This document shows positions 58,593 to 64,000 of a stretch of DNA of 64,000 nucleotides, in pieces. Below the pieces are notes generated by a model that searched no databases, was not told the DNA's origin, and was given only the letters and a program-made list of their open reading frames with translations. The DNA lies in contig CM048852.1 in NCBI GenBank assembly GCA_026545225.1, positions 17,712,146-17,776,145 of the forward strand. Reading direction: 5' to 3'. The stretch's first letter is position 1. Every line of letters starts with the position of its first letter. Source of the DNA: Cornus controversa (lineage: Eukaryota > Streptophyta > Magnoliopsida > Cornales > Cornaceae). The position numbers and the translations under genes are program-made.

Positions 58593-60186
58593 GTAGCCCT
58601 ACTCTAATATACACATATACATGCTTATAAAGTACATATTACACATATCATATATCTTTCATGCTCTTCAATGCACATTCTTGCTATATTTAGGTCTAAC
58701 ATGCATTACATCCTCACATACTTCCATAACCAACATATAAACACATATATGCTCACATTTATGCACATAATTCACATATGCATAGAATTTACAATATAGC
58801 TAGATATGCTCTCATTTTCATACACATTATATGTATACATTCAACACATCATATACCACAATATGAACTTAACTAACATGTAGAAATCACAAGAAAGGAG
58901 AGAAGGCCATCATATCACAACCCTACCAATTTTCTAATACATGTTAACTCAACCAATACTTTTCTAAATTTATCAAAACCCTAGAATCGATGAATGAGAA
59001 AGAAGAAACACCCCTACCCCAAATTTGAAGACTTTCTAGCAAATTCTCAAGAATTCCTCCAAGTTCTACCTTGTCAAAATCTACGTTTGTTCAATTCAAA
59101 CTAAAGCCCTTGTTGTGTAGAACAAGTTGTTCTTCACCAGCACTGTAGTAATCCTTATGGACGGGTGTGAGTGGGCGGGTGCAAAGACAGACACTGGGCT
59201 GAGCTACCACACTGATAGGGTACATGGTGCTCAATCCCACATCACCTGGGTGTGGAAAAGGGGATGTGCTTATATGTAGTATATTCTCTTCAAATAGTAT
59301 GAGGCCTTTTGGGGTAAAACCCAAGAGCAAAACCGTGCGGGCTATGCCCCAAAGCGGACAATATCATACCATGTGTTGGAGCGGAGTATTACAGTTGGTA
59401 TCAGAGCCTGAACCCAGCCGGAAGTGTGCCGACGAGGACGTCGGGCCTCGTAGGGCGGTGGATTGTAGTAATTCTTGTGGACGGGTGTGAGTGGGCGGGT
59501 GCGAAGACAGACACTGGGCTGAGCTACCACACTAACAGGGTACATGGTGCTCAATCCCACATCGCCTGTGTGTGAAAAAGGGGATGTGCTTATATGTAGT
59601 ATATTCTCTTCAAATGGTATGACGCCTTTTAGGGTAAAACTCAAGAGCAAAACCGTGCGGGGTATGGCCCAAAGCGAACAATATCATACCATGTGTTGGA
59701 GCGGGGTATTACAAGCACCTTCTAAATCCAAGCCTACGGGCTCTGAAATGAAGAGAGATGAATTGGGAGAGAAAAGAGAGAGCTGGGCGAGTGTGTAAAT
59801 AGCTGGGATTCTCAGCCTTAGATATTTATAATATCTAGGGCGCGAAATGACCAAAACACCCCTAGGTCACTTAATGTACCCTTCCGACCTCCATTTTCGA
59901 TTTCGAAAGAGAGTACGACTCCGAAATCATTTCCTTAACTCTTTGAACATTTCATTTGGTTCAAAACCAAAAATAAATATTTTTCAAAAAAATTTCGGAT
60001 TCCCGGGCCCTACAGACCCAAAATTCTCAAATTTTGCCAAATGCTCCCAAAACTTTCCAGAACCTCTAAATAAGTTCCCAAACATGTTTTCCACATTTAA
60101 AACATGTAAAATATTATTTATAATTGACTTATGATGAAAATGATGTATAAATAGAAAATCGGTCAAAATTGGACTCGGTCTCTACA
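58593..60186 (-). mobile_element. Family-B LTR (-), copy 2, with nested TRIM-1
   Basis: Matches 20599-21605; interrupted by TRIM-1 at 59144-59713. Ends (LTR 5' end) with TGTAGAGACCGAGTCC on the minus strand. Confidence 0.8.
59144..59713 (+). mobile_element. TRIM-1 complete element, TSD AGCAC
   Basis: LTRs 59144-59393 and 59464-59713 (250 bp each, several differences, so older than the one at 57143). Interior of 70 bp with GTTGGTATCAGAGCC and TAGGGCGGTGGAT. AGCAC on both sides (59139-59143, 59714-59718); empty site CCAGCACTTTC in copy 1. Confidence 0.97.
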
Positions 60187-60447
60187 CGACGCCTCCTATT
60201 TTTGTGTGTTAGCCTGGCTAACTTATACACGGAAATTGGAGGGTGTCACAATGAGAAACAAAACTCAATGGTCAAAGGAGACATACAATCCTACCAGATT
60301 CATTGGTCTTGTTAAAAAAGACCATCACAAGGAGAATAGGTTTTCGCTAGTCTTGGAATGAGACAGTAAATCCAAGAAAAGACTTATTTAGCTACTTTCT
60401 TAGCTTGCTGGTGATGCCGATTTATCTTACCCATTGCACCTGTTGGC

Positions 60448-61370
60448 ATGATTCATCTGGAGGTATTCAAGATCGCAAACATGATGGCATATGGTGATAA
60501 ATTTTGTCTTATTATTCCTATTCTAGTCAGTATTTACCAAGGTTTGAACGAAATTATTTCATTTCTTGAGCTTAGGAGTGTGACAGTATTCCCTATCCAC
60601 TATATGTATGGGTGCTTAGGTAAATATTTTAAGACCCACTTTTACTCCTCAAATCTTCAACTCTCACCTTATATGGATAAATATTCTAGGAAAAAATCAA
60701 CAAAACACTTTGACGAGTCTAAGGCACAATCCTTGATTAAATCATGTGAAATTGTCATTATACATCACTTAGCCGTGGAAATCAACAAAGACCACTCCTG
60801 GTCATTGATGAGAAGATCACTATTTCAGATTTTGAGTAATTTGCTAGCCTTCGTTTCGGCTATTTGGCCCTACGATGAGAAGACATCTTTGTTATAGAAC
60901 CTTACAGTCCCCATAGATTTTGCAGACAATATTAATTTCACTAAGATCTTCCTAGAATGTTGAAGAATGATATACAAACTGGTAGTTTGGAAGATGTTTC
61001 AAAGTTTTGGCAATCATTCACTTGGTATGATACTCAATACTAGTCCCAAAATTTATTAACCTCAAGTACTTTTCAATTAGCAAATACTACATTATTTGGT
61101 GGTCTAAGTTACATGTAGACCCGTATGTTAGGAAAGGAAAAAAAATGGGCATAACAAGAGTCATGCATCTCCCAATGGCAAACCAAACAAGTGCATGAGA
61201 AATATGATTGAGGAACATATATCTAACTCATTTATTAAGCGAACCTGGAAGCAACTTCTGAATCCACTATTCTCAATAGTTGGAAACTTTCTTCAACTTG
61301 TATCTTTAGAGGTTAGAAGCTTTTCTTTAAAGGTGTAGTATTGTTCTTCTTCCTTAGTCATCTTCAGTAG
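60448..61370 (+). pseudogene. Plant mobile domain fragment, copy 2
   Basis: VFKIANMMAYGDKFCLIIPI ... IYQGLNEIISFLELRS ... IVIIHHLAVEINKDHSW. Open for 149 codons to 60897, slightly longer than copy 1 because the TAA there is absent. Frameshift after LMRRSLFQ relative to the family, later parts in other frames. Dead. Confidence 0.7.
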
Positions 61371-63205
61371 ATGCAGATCAATTTTGGAAGAGAAAAATTA
61401 ATGATTGGCACGTCAAGAGATGTGACAATCCCAATTTTGGACAGTAATCCTGTGTGCATGCTCTTGATGTGCCATTTTGTAACCCTCTTGATTGCTGTGC
61501 CAAAATCATGTTTTTGTAGATAATGACCTTTTTTTTTTTGCCTGTTTATCATATTAAGCATAAAAATTGATTTTGACCAAGTTTTGACCTTTCTAGAAGC
61601 CTTTAGAATGATCCATTACAATCAAACGGTCCTTAGGGCTCATTTCAAGATTGAACGGTAAAAGTAACTCAATTGAGGGCAAATTTGGGAGATTTAGGGT
61701 AATCGACTTGGATTTTATTATGGAAGCATCAATTTGAGGTTTTGATTATGGTAAGATGGTGATTTGAAAAATCAAGAATGAGTGCTCATGACTGGACAAC
61801 TCTAGTGGCTCCCATGTGATCCAACACTCAAAGGCGAAGTAGTACGATGAAAAGGAAATTTTGAGGAATTTTAGGTATTAGTTTCACCACAAAAGTGTTA
61901 ATTTTAGTGTTTGAAAATGATAGGGTGGTCAAAACACAATTACTCAAAACTCGAAAAAAAGAAATGGAAAATGTCTAGTAATTATACTTAAAACATCAAA
62001 TTTGAATAATAATTTTATTTAAATCAATATCAATATCAATATCAATCCCTATATAAATCAACATAGAATTTTTATACATTTACTTTATTTTATTAATAAT
62101 AAATATAACAAGAATTATCCGTAAAATTTTATATTACTCAAACTTCTTTTTTCAATTCCTTTATATATATATATGTATAAATTATCAAAAGAATTAAAAA
62201 TAAAATTTAACTGTTATAGGCGCTTAAAGATAAAAATTACGCTACTATGTAAATTCTTAGTCCACTCCACTGAAAATAAATTTTACTTCCTTATTCTATT
62301 TAGGAAACTAATACAATATGTAATTAATTATTAACCGTGTCTATCCTGCATCCTATCCTAAACATAAAAATTGCTTTAGATTATCTATTAAAGTTTATGA
62401 AATTATTTTATATGTAGCCATTAAGCTTATTCACGAGTTCTCCCAATATCATACTCGACTCACTTGATTCTATTCTTTTAGAGTTCTAAAATAAATTAAG
62501 TAAATAATTTATTTTCTTTAAGGTTGATTTATACATTGTTGATGTTGTTTTAAAACAATAATTTTATTTTTCTTTATTTTACTTAACTTTAGATAATTTA
62601 AGATTAGTATCTAATTCTCTTCTATAAAAAAAGTGCATAGCAGGTGCACTACTAAGCTGATTTCGAAAGACAGAAGAGGGCTCTCTCTCTTTCTCAATAT
62701 CTATTAACTGGATTTAAACATCAAATTTTGAATACTAGTTCTATTTAACACTTGTTTTTTCTTTTTTTCACACACTCTTTCACATGTTTCTAACGGACTC
62801 GAACCCTCAACCTCTCCGGCAAGATTGGTTGCCCAGTACTATTTCTTATTACACAAAAGGGTTCAAATTCCATATCTCTACTTTCATATAGACAAAGTAA
62901 GTGTTATTTGGCATGAAAAAAAAACACGGATATTCCAACTCTGCTTTTCTTTAAGGTTGGACAAGTTATAGCATTGGGCTAGAGGCCCTTTAATTAGAAA
63001 TGTAATCTTATACTTTTGACAAAACAAGGCAAACCACTCACAACTTAGATACCAATTTAATAAAAAAATGTACGGTATTGGCATTGATTATTCAAAAGTT
63101 CAAGTTAATCTTAACATATACAACAAAGATTAAAAAAGAAAGAACTCTGATAGAGAAGAAAGAGTGATTAGTGCAAAAGAGAAGACGAAAGACAACACAT
63201 TAAAG

Positions 63206-63680
63206 GTCAGTTTGGTAGGAAAGAAATAGAAGGAAAAGGAAAGGTGATGGAGGGATATGATTTTGTGTGTTTGGTATAAAAATTTTAATGGAAAGGAAAG
63301 GAAATGGAAGGATTTGGAGGGATAAATTAAGGATAAATAGTAGCTTTTGTTATTCTTCCAAAAATAGGAAGAAATGGAAGGAAAGGGAAGGAAAGACTAC
63401 ATTTTTTATTGACACTTTGTTAAAACCAACTTTGCCCTTATTTTGATAAAAACTAAAATTTGTTCTTTTAAATATAAAAGGGTATAATGGTAAAAAATTT
63501 TAATTGTTTCCTTTCCTTCATTTCCCGAACATGTTAACTATCTTTTCCTTTCTTTTCCTTTACTAATCAACCAAACACAATAAAAGTTTAACACTATCAT
63601 TTCCTTTTCTTTCCTTCATTTTCTTTTCTCTCATTAGTAATGTTATCATTTCTTTTCTTTTCCATTCTACCAAACATAGC
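63206..63680. mobile_element. Tourist-like MITE, copy 2
   Basis: Counterpart of 24620-25092, with GGTCAGTTTGGTAGGAAAG and CTACCAAACATAGCC ends and TAA flanks. Confidence 0.6.
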
Positions 63681-64000
63681 CTAAGAGTTGGTTATCAGTA
63701 TTGTTAACCATGTGTGAGTGAAAAGATGGACAACATATTTAGTTGATCTTATTAATTAATAAGGCAAGCTTCACAACAAGCTCAGGGGGCATAAGAAGCA
63801 AGCTGAAAAAGCCATTTCCTCCTCTAATAATAAGGCAAGTTTCATAGGTCCAATCCATATAAGTGGGGTGATAGTTGAGTAATTTAATAAAACGAGCTTA
63901 GGGGCGTTTTGGACAAGAAAGTATTGAATACTCTTAGGGTATCATACTTCTTTACACATCTAACCGACGGTAAATTGATATTTCTTATAACAGGAATGGA

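Larger units (their letters stand above)
55404..64000 (+). repeat. Segmental duplication, copy 2 (partner 18070-25413+)
   Basis: Same order and orientation as copy 1, about 37.3 kb away. Longer by about 1.15 kb because of two TRIM-1 insertions with their target duplications, plus 85 bp missing from copy 1. Runs off the window. Confidence 0.92.

Overview
The window is AT-rich plant nuclear DNA, most likely from a woody eudicot. The evidence is a single-exon CC-NBS-LRR resistance gene, nuclear genes for mitochondrial proteins with short exons in very long introns, Ty3/gypsy LTR retrotransposons with unusually long LTRs, several families of TRIM elements (terminal-repeat retrotransposons in miniature), L1 and RTE LINE tails, and Tourist-like MITEs. 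I cannot name the species. Most of the 64 kb is transposable-element DNA. Three host genes can be supported.

Left part (1-10 kb): an inverted and tandem AT-rich array (1-720), a second tandem array with tRNA-iMet-primer-like ends (1150-1690), then an intact RPM1-like CNL gene on + (2216-4930). Next is an imperfect tandem duplication (6573-8700). Its first copy holds the last coding exon of COX15 (heme A synthase) on the minus strand (7219-7389); the second copy has lost it. A repeated 18-codon exon-like segment follows at 8969 and 9646.

Middle-left (10-25.5 kb): nested LTR elements. A family-A gypsy LTR plus gag (10054-13290) is followed by a minus-strand family-B LTR, itself split by a 3.9-kb solo LTR (13410-17316, TSD CCTCT). 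Then come a decayed gypsy integrase/chromodomain region, family-B LTRs fused tail to tail, a plant-mobile-domain (PMD) pseudogene and two MITEs. From about 18070 this block is repeated in direct orientation at 55404-64000 (end of window).

Middle (26.6-53.3 kb): six consecutive exons of COQ3, the ubiquinone-biosynthesis O-methyltransferase, on the minus strand with clean splice sites. They total about 0.5 kb of coding sequence spread over 26.7 kb, because the introns have filled with transposons: a complete 9.9-kb giant-LTR gypsy element with virtually identical LTRs but dead genes, a 3.3-kb solo LTR of the same family, four TRIM or TRIM-like insertions and LINE tails. The COQ3 copy looks broken twice: one exon is about 16 nt short and out of frame, and the last exon is split by a 249-bp solo TRIM LTR with a 5-bp target-site duplication. 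First exons (transit peptide and start of SAM motif I) are not seen.

Right part (55.4-64 kb): the second copy of the 18-25 kb block. It carries two complete TRIM insertions whose exact empty sites are present in the first copy, which gives a relative chronology. If the duplication continues, another COQ3 copy may lie just right of the window.
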